This document shows positions 1 through 6,187 of a stretch of 6,877 nucleotides of DNA, one piece after another. The stretch's first letter is position 1. Each line of letters begins with the position of its first letter. The position numbers were made by a program, and so were the translations under genes. The notes beneath the pieces were generated by a model that saw nothing but the letters and a program-made list of their open reading frames with translations, did not search any database and was not told the DNA's origin. Source of the stretch: Methanobacteriota archaeon (GTDB lineage: Archaea; Thermoplasmatota; Poseidoniia; Poseidoniales; Poseidoniaceae); the NCBI GenBank assembly GCA_002689565.1, contig NZGQ01000013.1, forward strand, positions 1 through 6,877, in the 5' to 3' direction.

Positions 1-207
1 TTCAATCACTTCTGGATAGTGGAAAAATGTTGGTCCCAAGTCATACTTGAAACCATCTTTCTCGAAAACTTTGTTTCTTCCTCCAACTCTTTGGGACCTT
101 TCGAAAACAGTAACTTTTACGCCTGATTTGGCTAACAACAATGCAGAGGCTAAGCCTCCTGGTCCAGCCCCGATAATTGCAACTGAAGGTTGGTTTGTGC
201 TGGACAT
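1..207 (-). CDS. crtI: Phytoene desaturase (CrtI-type FAD-dependent carotenoid dehydrogenase), N-terminal fragment
   Basis: Only the first 69 codons are present; the gene runs off the left edge. It starts at an ATG (205-207) five bases after the stop of the kinase gene. The fragment opens with a Rossmann dinucleotide-binding motif, GAGPGG at residues 13-18, then an acidic residue ending the second strand (VFER, E36), then the RVGGRN segment (40-45) and DLGPTFF near residue 57. This order (GxGxxG, E, GGR, D-x-GPT) is the signature of CrtI-like carotenoid desaturases and related amine-oxidase-fold enzymes. Members oxidise phytoene or other C30/C40 polyenes at the membrane using FAD. In a marine archaeon the product could be a photoprotective carotenoid or a precursor of retinal. 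The exact substrate cannot be told from this fragment, and a CrtO-like or other carotenoid oxidoreductase remains possible. It was missed by the six-frame scan only because it is open at the edge. Confidence 0.88.
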   Translation of the reverse strand, partial: MSSTNQPSVAIIGAGPGGLASALLLAKSGVKVTVFERSQRVGGRNKVFEKDGFKYDLGPTFFHYPEVIE

Positions 208-212
208 AGTTT

Positions 213-1508
213 TCACGCCGTGGTTTTAGTTATTAAAGGAAGGTTTTTTTCCAATGTTTTCCAATCGGGTTTTGGACCCCTTTCGAGAAGGGTAGAAGTG
301 TCGATTAGTGTTGCAAATTCATCTAGATATGGACCCATCGAGGAGATGAGGTCTACTTCAGGATGTCCCTTCAGTACCATCCCATCCATGTACATTAATG
401 ATCTTATGATTGGAAATGCTTCATCTCCAAAGGAGCAACCAGCTAATACTGCTGCCTTCACCGTTTTCATCATTTGTTGAGTCAACGATACCTCGCTAAC
501 CGATGTGCCAACGAATCCATCGTAGAGTTCGAACATAGAGTCGTAATAAGTCTGCAAGGTCTTGCCACTAGGAGCAACTTCCGCCATTGTTAGCATCGCA
601 TCAAATGCGTTTTGAAGTTCTCCTTTAGCAAGGAAGTAGAAGAAACCAAACAGCGCATTTCTTACGTGTTCTGGTGCCTCACATATGGCTCCGGTATCGA
701 TAAAAATGAACTCCTTATCTTCACTCATCATTGCGTTACCAGGATGTAAATCTCCATGGAATACACCCATTCCGAACATGTAAGCTCCGTGAATTCTGAA
801 CAGTTGAAGAAGATCATCCCATTCCATAGTACCAGAATTCAGGTGTGATTCCAAAGTTGGTTCTTTAATCTCTTCCATAACCAACACGTTTTCGCTAGAG
901 AGTTCTTTCCATATTTTAGGAAATCTAAGATTTGGCATAGGGAATTTATCGCTATATTTCTCAGCCAGATTCTCTAATCTTTCTTTACCAGTTATTTCGT
1001 TCAAAAGGTTTAGCTCTCGCAATGTGTAATCTTCAATGTGATTCAATAAACCGATGGGGTTTCCAACTTTTTTCAGTTTTGGATTGAAGAATAATCCCAT
1101 CTTCATCCAACGTTTCATTCTTCGAACATCTTTTTCGAAGGACTTTTTGAAGTCGCCTTTGATAATTTTGATTACGACGCTTGTACCATCGTTGAGTTCC
1201 GCTCTATGGATTTGTCCAATACTAGCTGCAGCGAAGGGCTTGGAGTCTATTTGCTTGAAGTTACCTCGAAAGTTTTCATCTGTGTACTTTGCTAAAAGTT
1301 TGTCAAAACTTTCTTCGGGAATAGTTGGCGCCCTGCTGTATAATTCTTGAAGTTGAATACATCTTTCAGGCTCCAATAAATCTGGTCTCAAAGCACAAAT
1401 TTGGCCGAGTTTTACAGCCAATAGACCCATCGATTGAATCTTATCGATATTGACGGGCTTCTTGCCTCTAAGTTCTCTTGCAAAACGCAAAAGAGTCCTT
1501 AGTCGCAT
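213..1508 (-). CDS. ABC1/UbiB/COQ8-family atypical protein kinase (ADCK-like)
   Basis: A 431-residue protein with the hallmarks of the ABC1 (UbiB/COQ8/ADCK) family. The family-specific KxGQ motif is KLGQ at 33-36, followed by the RPDLLEPE segment. The Ala-rich loop that replaces the kinase Gly-rich loop is FAAASIGQ (92-99), very like COQ8. K114 in VVIK is the likely ATP-binding lysine. The catalytic loop is HGDLHPGN (251-258). The metal-binding motif reads D271-T-G rather than the usual DFG. I see no clear pair of C-terminal membrane helices such as bacterial UbiB carries. Family members are ATPases or atypical kinases that support synthesis or trafficking of quinones and other isoprenoid lipids; in plants, relatives act on prenyl-lipids under light stress. 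The gene lies 44 bases after the regulator, has its own TATA box, and is followed five bases later by crtI, which suggests a role in isoprenoid or carotenoid lipid metabolism (inference). Confidence 0.9.
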   Translation of the reverse strand: MRLRTLLRFARELRGKKPVNIDKIQSMGLLAVKLGQICALRPDLLEPERCIQLQELYSRAPTIPEESFDKLLAKYTDENFRGNFKQIDSKPFAAASIGQIHRAELNDGTSVVIKIIKGDFKKSFEKDVRRMKRWMKMGLFFNPKLKKVGNPIGLLNHIEDYTLRELNLLNEITGKERLENLAEKYSDKFPMPNLRFPKIWKELSSENVLVMEEIKEPTLESHLNSGTMEWDDLLQLFRIHGAYMFGMGVFHGDLHPGNAMMSEDKEFIFIDTGAICEAPEHVRNALFGFFYFLAKGELQNAFDAMLTMAEVAPSGKTLQTYYDSMFELYDGFVGTSVSEVSLTQQMMKTVKAAVLAGCSFGDEAFPIIRSLMYMDGMVLKGHPEVDLISSMGPYLDEFATLIDTSTLLERGPKPDWKTLEKNLPLITKTTA

Positions 1509-1529
1509 GGTTACAAATCCTTAATTCAG

Positions 1530-1544
1530 TATATTAAATGCCGT
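1530..1544 (-). promoter_or_regulatory. Putative BRE/TATA promoter for the ABC1 kinase-crtI pair
   Basis: Read on the minus strand, the 44-bp gap between the regulator and the kinase gene holds AAACGG, three bases, then TTAATATA (1537-1530). The TATA-like element is centred about 26 bases before the A of the kinase ATG at 1508, the spacing expected for an archaeal promoter giving a leaderless transcript. The same AAACGG-N3-TATA layout occurs before the Nudix gene. No Shine-Dalgarno sequence lies before this ATG. The call rests on sequence and spacing only. Confidence 0.5.
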
Positions 1545-1552
1545 TTAACTCT

Positions 1553-2953
1553 CTAATCAGATAGTTCTAGAGAGTGGCTGGTTTGTCTGTGAATGATGTA
1601 GTGCCACAAATCTTCGGGGTCACCACTACCGTCAATTCTTTGAATTGCGATTTGCGGATCTTTAGAGAATCTGCTTGAGAGGGCTCCTTCGATTATCCCA
1701 TCATCCATCTCCCACATAGGCAAAGCATCAGGATCATCCAGAGGCGGGTGATAAAGTCCTACTCTTACGTGGAAGGTAGGGTCGACATCATACTCCAGTT
1801 TTCCTAGACCTGCATACTCCCACCAGTCCATCATTTCATCGAGGAATTCTATGTCGTGTTCTATACCCCTCAGCGAGAATGCGATTTCTCTACCAATGCG
1901 ATTGCCAATCTGTCTTAGCATCAAACCTATGTCAATACCGAGGACTTTCAGATTGGATAACTTACCTTCAGTTAGTTGTTTTCTAGCCAGATTAACTTCA
2001 TTTCCTGCTGCGAAGAAAGCTTCAGGGTCGAATGGTGTGTCCTCGTCTGGCAATTCTTCATTAATTCCCAAAGCAGATGTGATATTCTTGAGGAAAGAAC
2101 CTTCTCCAATAGTCAGCCGTAATGGATCGTTAATTTGGTTGTCAGTGTATCTAGCAACAGCCGTATCGAACAATACGGCGCTTTCCCAAATTGTGTCTAT
2201 CAAATTAACGTGAGATTCAGCGAAAGCCGGAGATTCGATAATTAGAGCGGCGTCATCCTTTCCTCTTCCAACTGGGTTATCTTCGATATTTAGGTATTGA
2301 ATTACTTCAATACCATCTCTGACAAAACCAAGAGATTCCAATTCGTCGGAATGTCGAACTTCAATCGAGTCATGAAGTTCACTAAAGAATCGGATCGTAC
2401 GCTTGTCAAGGTGGGTGATAATTTGACAAACAACTCCGCTAACGGCTGCATTGTTTACTGCTTCCAAGGCTTCAGGATTGCGGCAAAGGTGCAATATGCC
2501 ATATTGTCCGAGAAGGAGAATCAAACGTTCTTCTGATTCTTCGGCCATTTTCTTCAAACGGCTGTATATGTTACCCCTTTCCTTTAACACTGCGAAACGA
2601 GGGTCGTCTGCTCCTTTAGAGGTTGACTTCGCTTTCTTATTTTCAGTAGTTATGCCCTTTGAAATTTCATCATACCCTTCAACTAGTCTTCCGAGTTGTT
2701 GCTTTCTCATGCCAATGATGTGCTCAATTGCTTGATGCACATTCATGCTTGAGAAACGCATTGGTCTGTCTGCAGTTACGGTTACAATACCCATCTCTTG
2801 CAATCTTGACAGGCTGTTGTAGGCATCTAGTCTAGTAGTTCCCAATTCCTTGGCTAACTCAGAGGCCTTCATTTTTGGATTAGATCCCAGCACGAGTATT
2901 GAGCGAACTTCTCTCTCGTTTAGTCCTGAGTCGATGAGTAGTTCTTCCCACAT
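1553..2953 (-). CDS. TrmB-family transcriptional regulator with extended C-terminal (possibly V4R-like) domain
   Basis: A 466-residue protein. Residues 1-75 form a winged helix-turn-helix typical of TrmB regulators; the KASELAKELGTTRLDAYNSL stretch (29-48) is the DNA-recognition part. A helical, charged linker spans about 70-115. Residues 120-265 resemble the usual TrmB effector-binding (phospholipase D-like fold) domain, with strands at LILLLG (144-149) and CQIITH (176-181). Unlike ordinary TrmB proteins (roughly 250-350 residues), about 200 more residues follow. Within them 335-455 look like a V4R-type small-molecule sensor: a GREI helix (354-357), FLDEMMDWWEYAGLGKLEYD (370-389), a DGIIEG helix (418-423) and SGDPEDLWHY (443-452). 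The V4R match is from pattern memory and is uncertain; the cysteines found in many V4R domains are absent. The start codon abuts the stop of the peroxiredoxin gene (TAGATG), with a G-run at 2961-2965 as a possible ribosome site. It may regulate its own operon and the divergent photolyase genes (inference). Confidence 0.83.
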   Translation of the reverse strand: MWEELLIDSGLNEREVRSILVLGSNPKMKASELAKELGTTRLDAYNSLSRLQEMGIVTVTADRPMRFSSMNVHQAIEHIIGMRKQQLGRLVEGYDEISKGITTENKKAKSTSKGADDPRFAVLKERGNIYSRLKKMAEESEERLILLLGQYGILHLCRNPEALEAVNNAAVSGVVCQIITHLDKRTIRFFSELHDSIEVRHSDELESLGFVRDGIEVIQYLNIEDNPVGRGKDDAALIIESPAFAESHVNLIDTIWESAVLFDTAVARYTDNQINDPLRLTIGEGSFLKNITSALGINEELPDEDTPFDPEAFFAAGNEVNLARKQLTEGKLSNLKVLGIDIGLMLRQIGNRIGREIAFSLRGIEHDIEFLDEMMDWWEYAGLGKLEYDVDPTFHVRVGLYHPPLDDPDALPMWEMDDGIIEGALSSRFSKDPQIAIQRIDGSGDPEDLWHYIIHRQTSHSLELSD

Positions 2954-3421
2954 CTATTTTCCCCCAGAAACCTTTGAAATGTCAGCCAATATTTTTGCGA
3001 CATGTCGACGTGGCCTGAACAACCAATCATAGACATAGTGTACTTTGTTATCTGGTCCAATCACAAATGATGATTTGGTCGGGAATTGGCCGAGATGTAG
3101 TGGTATGTTGTAAGATTCTCCTACTGCACGGTCAACATCAGCTAATAGTGGAAATGGGAGTTCGCCTATCGTTGACTTGAAATCTTTCAATTTCTCGTAT
3201 GCTCCTGGCCCTATGCCTACAATTGTACATCCAGAAGATTTGAACAGTTCATATTGTTCTTTGAAGGTTAAACAACCTCTCTTGCAAGTCGGGGAGTTGT
3301 TCCTTGAGTAGAAGAAAAATACTCTCCACTCGCCGTGCAGAGATTTGCTGTCGAACATGCTTCCGTCGTCTGCTTGTAAAATGAAATCTGGGGCGGTTTG
3401 GCCAATGATGGTTTTTCCCAT
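2954..3421 (-). CDS. PrxQ/BCP-like peroxiredoxin (AhpC/TSA thioredoxin fold)
   Basis: A small thioredoxin-fold protein of about 155 residues, full length for the PrxQ/BCP group. It has the APDF motif near the N-terminus, an FFFYSRNNSPTC strand-loop carrying the likely peroxidatic cysteine, and a second cysteine four residues later (SPTCKRGC). VGIGP and the SSFVIGPDNKV strand follow in the family order. Such enzymes reduce hydrogen peroxide and organic peroxides in the cytoplasm, recycled by thioredoxin-like partners. The active site is unusual: the PxxxTxxC motif reads SRNNSPTC, the usual cysteine spacing of five is four, and the arginine before the STFVID-like strand is a lysine. I place the start at ATG 3421; an in-frame GTG at 3430 adds three residues (VIR) and would leave one base after the ribA stop. 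The stop TAG directly abuts the regulator ATG. Co-transcription with ribA is likely. Confidence 0.87.
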   Translation of the reverse strand: MGKTIIGQTAPDFILQADDGSMFDSKSLHGEWRVFFFYSRNNSPTCKRGCLTFKEQYELFKSSGCTIVGIGPGAYEKLKDFKSTIGELPFPLLADVDRAVGESYNIPLHLGQFPTKSSFVIGPDNKVHYVYDWLFRPRRHVAKILADISKVSGGK

Positions 3422-3431
3422 TCTAATCACA

Positions 3432-4034
3432 TCACACTTCGAGCAAGTGTCCCATACGTGATGCTTTAGTTCTCAGATATGAAACGTTGTGTTCGCTAGG
3501 TACTACAATAATCGGCACTCGGTCTTTCACATCGATTCCATTTTCGGTAAGTTGAAGTCTTTTTTCAGGATTGTTTGTCAACAAATATAGTTCATCATAA
3601 CCAATTGTTTTCAACATTTCAGCTGCAATTTCGTATGTTCTGGCATCAGCAGGCAATCCTAGTTGCAAATTTGCGTCTAAGGTGTCTAACCCCTGATCCT
3701 GAAGTGCGTAAGCTTGCATCTTTGCGTACAGTCCTATACCTCTGCCTTCCTGCTTTAGGTAGACAATTGCGCCACTTCCGTGTTCTTGAATTTCCTTCAT
3801 AGACTGTTCAAGTTGGGGCCCGCAATCACAACGTAGGCTTCCGAAGGCGTCTCCTGTGAGGCATTCAGAGTGTACTCTAACCAGTGGGATTTTGTCAGGA
3901 TTGTCAAGGTACAGCAGGGCGTGTTCCTTGTTGTTTTTTCTGTCATGAAAAGCTCTAATTCTGAACTCTCCAAACTTGGTGGGCATCTTCGCATCGGCTT
4001 CAACCATGCTAGTCTCTCGGTTTTTCCTGAGCAT
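3432..4034 (-). CDS. ribA: GTP cyclohydrolase II (riboflavin biosynthesis), bacterial type
   Basis: A 200-residue stand-alone GTP cyclohydrolase II, which converts GTP to 2,5-diamino-6-ribosylamino-4(3H)-pyrimidinone 5'-phosphate, formate and pyrophosphate, the first step of bacterial riboflavin synthesis. It matches the Escherichia coli enzyme almost throughout. The zinc ligands are C58, C69 and C71 in HSECLTGD and SLRCDCG. The QEGRGIGL loop is at 95-102, Y109 lies in AYALQDQG, and D130 and R132 match the catalytic residues. LTNNPEK (152-158) and the C-terminal KASRMGHLL are conserved. No RibB (DHBP synthase) domain is fused. The start at 4034 is favoured because a TATA-like element lies about 26 bases upstream; an internal ATG at codon 10 is the alternative and is closer to the family N-terminus. 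Most archaea use the unrelated GTP cyclohydrolase III (ArfA), so this gene was probably acquired from bacteria. It is first in the leftward operon. Confidence 0.95.
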   Translation of the reverse strand: MLRKNRETSMVEADAKMPTKFGEFRIRAFHDRKNNKEHALLYLDNPDKIPLVRVHSECLTGDAFGSLRCDCGPQLEQSMKEIQEHGSGAIVYLKQEGRGIGLYAKMQAYALQDQGLDTLDANLQLGLPADARTYEIAAEMLKTIGYDELYLLTNNPEKRLQLTENGIDVKDRVPIIVVPSEHNVSYLRTKASRMGHLLEV

Positions 4035-4055
4035 GATATGTTTTCACAACCTGTG

Positions 4056-4072
4056 CTTATAATAACTCGTTC
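4056..4072 (-). promoter_or_regulatory. Putative BRE/TATA promoter for ribA operon
   Basis: On the minus strand the element reads GAACGAG then TTATTATAAG (4065-4056). The TATA-like core lies about 26 bases before the A of the ribA ATG at 4034, as expected for an archaeal leaderless promoter, and this supports the longer ribA start. The adenine/guanine-rich stretch just upstream could serve as BRE. It faces away from the Nudix promoter within the same 94-bp intergenic region. Confidence 0.5.
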
Positions 4073-4089
4073 TAAAGCCTGCGGGCCAT

Positions 4090-4106
4090 AAACGGTGGTA
4101 TATATA
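4090..4106 (+). promoter_or_regulatory. Putative BRE/TATA promoter for Nudix-photolyase operon
   Basis: AAACGG, three bases, then a perfect TATATATA (4099-4106), centred about 26 bases before the ATG at 4129. This is a textbook archaeal TATA position for a leaderless transcript starting at or next to the ATG. No Shine-Dalgarno sequence is present before the ATG. The intergenic region (4035-4128) is short enough that a regulator bound between the two TATA boxes could affect both directions. Confidence 0.65.
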
Positions 4107-4128
4107 GTCTGCAATCCAGAGATATCGT

Positions 4129-4623
4129 ATGGCCAGCGTAGTTTGCGATTTAGGTGTTGCAGCCAGAGCAGTTCACGACGGCAAAATTTTACTCGTCAAA
4201 GAGGCCAAGGGTTCCTTCGTAAATTGCTGGGGTCTGCCCAAAGGGGGAGTTGACCCTGGTGAATCACCAGAAACAGCAGTTATTCGTGAATTAGTCGAAG
4301 AGACAGGAATAAGCGGTTCCATAATCGGTCTATCAGCGGTTAGGTCAACACTTTCCAAAAATAACCCAGCAGTATTTTTGTGCTACGATGTCAGCGTAGA
4401 CTCCCTTGACACCTCAAATACATCTGATGAAATTTGTGAAATTCGCTGGGCCAAATTACACGAATTGAAAGACCTAAAGTGGGTCTCACAGACAATGCAT
4501 AATTTAGCTCTTGATGGTCTGAGTGGAAAGAGGATGTCTCTAAAATCATCCAGGCCGATTTCAAAATCACCTTCCTATAACGTATACAGCGTAAACAATC
4601 ATTCCAATAATATCGGGCAGTGA
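4129..4623 (+). CDS. Nudix hydrolase (MutT-like)
   Basis: A 164-residue protein with a perfect Nudix box, Gx5Ex7REUxEExGU, at residues 39-61: G39, E45, R53, E54, E57, E58 and G60. The preceding WGLPKGG is also typical. The enzyme is expected to hydrolyse a nucleoside diphosphate linked to another moiety, using divalent metal bound by the glutamates. Candidates include oxidised nucleotides, ADP-ribose, NADH or FAD; the substrate cannot be assigned from sequence. The Nudix fold ends near residue 130, and the last 30 or so residues are a polar, serine- and asparagine-rich tail without a recognised motif. It is the first gene of the rightward operon, with a TATA box 26 bases upstream and four bases between its TGA and the photolyase ATG. 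The setting suggests nucleotide-pool cleanup or flavin-cofactor turnover alongside photorepair (inference). Confidence 0.92.
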   Translation: MASVVCDLGVAARAVHDGKILLVKEAKGSFVNCWGLPKGGVDPGESPETAVIRELVEETGISGSIIGLSAVRSTLSKNNPAVFLCYDVSVDSLDTSNTSDEICEIRWAKLHELKDLKWVSQTMHNLALDGLSGKRMSLKSSRPISKSPSYNVYSVNNHSNNIGQ

Positions 4624-4627
4624 AAAA

Positions 4628-6187
4628 ATGATTCCAACAAACCGTCTACAGATTTTCAACCAAGGTATTGGTACTGGAGATTGTGTGGTTTATTGGATGA
4701 TCTCTGCAAGAAGGACCAGGTGGAATCATGGATTACAACATGCTATTGATTTAGCAAATGAAAGAGATTTGCCATTGGTCGTAGTAGAAGCCTTAGCGAT
4801 ATCGCATCAATGGGCCAACGACCGTTCGCACACATTTGTCATTCAAGGTATGATGGATAACAAAAAAGCGTTTGAAGATTCCCCAATCACATACGTTCCT
4901 TATGTCGAGACTAAGCCTCATGAAGCAAGAGGTCTTCTTGAGAAGTGGATTGAACATGCTAGTGTTTTGGTGATTGATGAATTTCCGGTATACACACCCA
5001 GACGAATTAAAGAAATCGCGGTTTCAATTGGCAAGTGTGAAGTTCATGCCGTTGATTCTAATGGATTCATCTCATTGCGGCAAAATAGAGAATTCACAAC
5101 AGCATACTCTCTAAGGAGACATCTACACAAAACCATAATTGAACACATGTCCCAATTCCCAACTCCTAATCCACTGGCCCTCGCCCAGAATCTCCCTTCT
5201 TTTGATTATTCGAAAGCGATTCAAATTTTCAAAGAAAGCGATACCCCAATTACTCCATATGAGTTCATTTGGAGAATTTGTGAAATAGAAGACGTCGGAA
5301 TAGGTGCCTTGTCAGTTTTGGAAATCGACCACAGCGTGCCACCTGTGCAGCACACCAAGGGTGGTTCAACCGCCGCTACAAAGCAATGGAATGAGTTCTT
5401 CAAAGAGAGACTCAGTGATTATACGGAACACAGAAATCAACCCGAATTAAATGGCTCAAGTGGCATGTCACCATACCTACACTTCGGACACATTAGCCCT
5501 CACCAAATTCTACACGAGATTTTCCAAAAATACGACTGGGACATTTCACAAATTATACCACCTGACAATGGTAGAAGATCTGGCTGGTGGGGACTACCAC
5601 AATATATCGAATCCTTCCTAGACCAGGTAATTGTGTGGAGAGATTTAGGCTTCATACACTGTTCATTAGTACAGAATCATCATGAATTTGCATCTATTCC
5701 ACAATGGGCACAAAAAACCTTGAAGGAACATGAGAATGATCCAAGACCATACGTTTACTCATTCGAAGAATTCGAGAATGCAGAAACACACGATGAGTTA
5801 TGGAATGCAGCTCAGATGCAGCTTAGGACAGACGGTATGATTCATAATTATCTTAGAATGCTATGGGGAAAGAAAATCTTGGAATGGACTCCAACACCAG
5901 AAATTGCCATGGAATATATGGTTGCTCTGAACGATAAATGGGCACTTGATGGAAGAGATCCAAACACATACACTGGCATTGGATGGGTCTTGGGCAAGTT
6001 CGATAGAGGTTGGACTGAGCGTCCGGTTTACGGGAAAATTAGGTGTATGACTACTGATTCTACAAAACGGAAATATAAAACTAAAAAATACATTGAAACC
6101 TATTCTGTTTCTCCATCTTCTCAGCAAACACTCTTTTCCAACGCTGCGGTAAATTCGACTAGTATCACATATGAGAGGAGGAAGTAA
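4628..6187 (+). CDS. phr: Class II CPD photolyase (deoxyribodipyrimidine photolyase)
   Basis: A 519-residue FAD enzyme that uses blue/near-UV light to split cyclobutane pyrimidine dimers. It is class II by its C-terminal half. YWMISARRTRWNHG (22-35) begins the N-terminal antenna-type Rossmann domain. MSPYLHFGHISPHQ (280-293) and VIVWRDLGF (334-342) lie in the FAD domain, followed by LWNAAQ, LWGKKILEW, LNDKWALDGRDPN and ERPVYGKIR. By alignment to the Methanosarcina mazei enzyme, the electron-transfer tryptophans W360, W381 and W388 correspond to W392, W413 and W420, and flavin-contacting N403 to N435, so it should be active. The class II core ends near residue 493 (YIETYS). A 26-residue polar tail follows, overlapping the possible start of the next gene by 17 bases. 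It is co-transcribed with the Nudix gene. Class I photolyase or cryptochrome is unlikely given these motifs. Confidence 0.95.
   Translation: MIPTNRLQIFNQGIGTGDCVVYWMISARRTRWNHGLQHAIDLANERDLPLVVVEALAISHQWANDRSHTFVIQGMMDNKKAFEDSPITYVPYVETKPHEARGLLEKWIEHASVLVIDEFPVYTPRRIKEIAVSIGKCEVHAVDSNGFISLRQNREFTTAYSLRRHLHKTIIEHMSQFPTPNPLALAQNLPSFDYSKAIQIFKESDTPITPYEFIWRICEIEDVGIGALSVLEIDHSVPPVQHTKGGSTAATKQWNEFFKERLSDYTEHRNQPELNGSSGMSPYLHFGHISPHQILHEIFQKYDWDISQIIPPDNGRRSGWWGLPQYIESFLDQVIVWRDLGFIHCSLVQNHHEFASIPQWAQKTLKEHENDPRPYVYSFEEFENAETHDELWNAAQMQLRTDGMIHNYLRMLWGKKILEWTPTPEIAMEYMVALNDKWALDGRDPNTYTGIGWVLGKFDRGWTERPVYGKIRCMTTDSTKRKYKTKKYIETYSVSPSSQQTLFSNAAVNSTSITYERRK

Noticed and set aside
190..480. A 96-codon plus-strand frame spanning the crtI/kinase junction
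   Set aside because: It is antisense to two well-supported genes and its translation shows no family features; likewise the plus-strand frames at 1054-1350, 1851-2213 and 2297-2735.
2961..2965. G-run before the regulator ATG as a definite Shine-Dalgarno
   Set aside because: GGGGG pairs imperfectly with the anti-SD and lies in the last codons of the peroxiredoxin; mentioned under the gene but not listed as a site.
3797..4114. A 105-codon minus-strand reading frame overlapping ribA and extending towards the Nudix promoter
   Set aside because: It overlaps the conserved RibA frame, has no recognisable domain and runs through both TATA elements; it is an out-of-frame shadow.
4628..6187. Cryptochrome or class I photolyase assignment
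   Set aside because: The LWNAAQ, LWGKKILEW, LNDKWALDGRDPN and GKIR motifs and the three tryptophans match class II enzymes.
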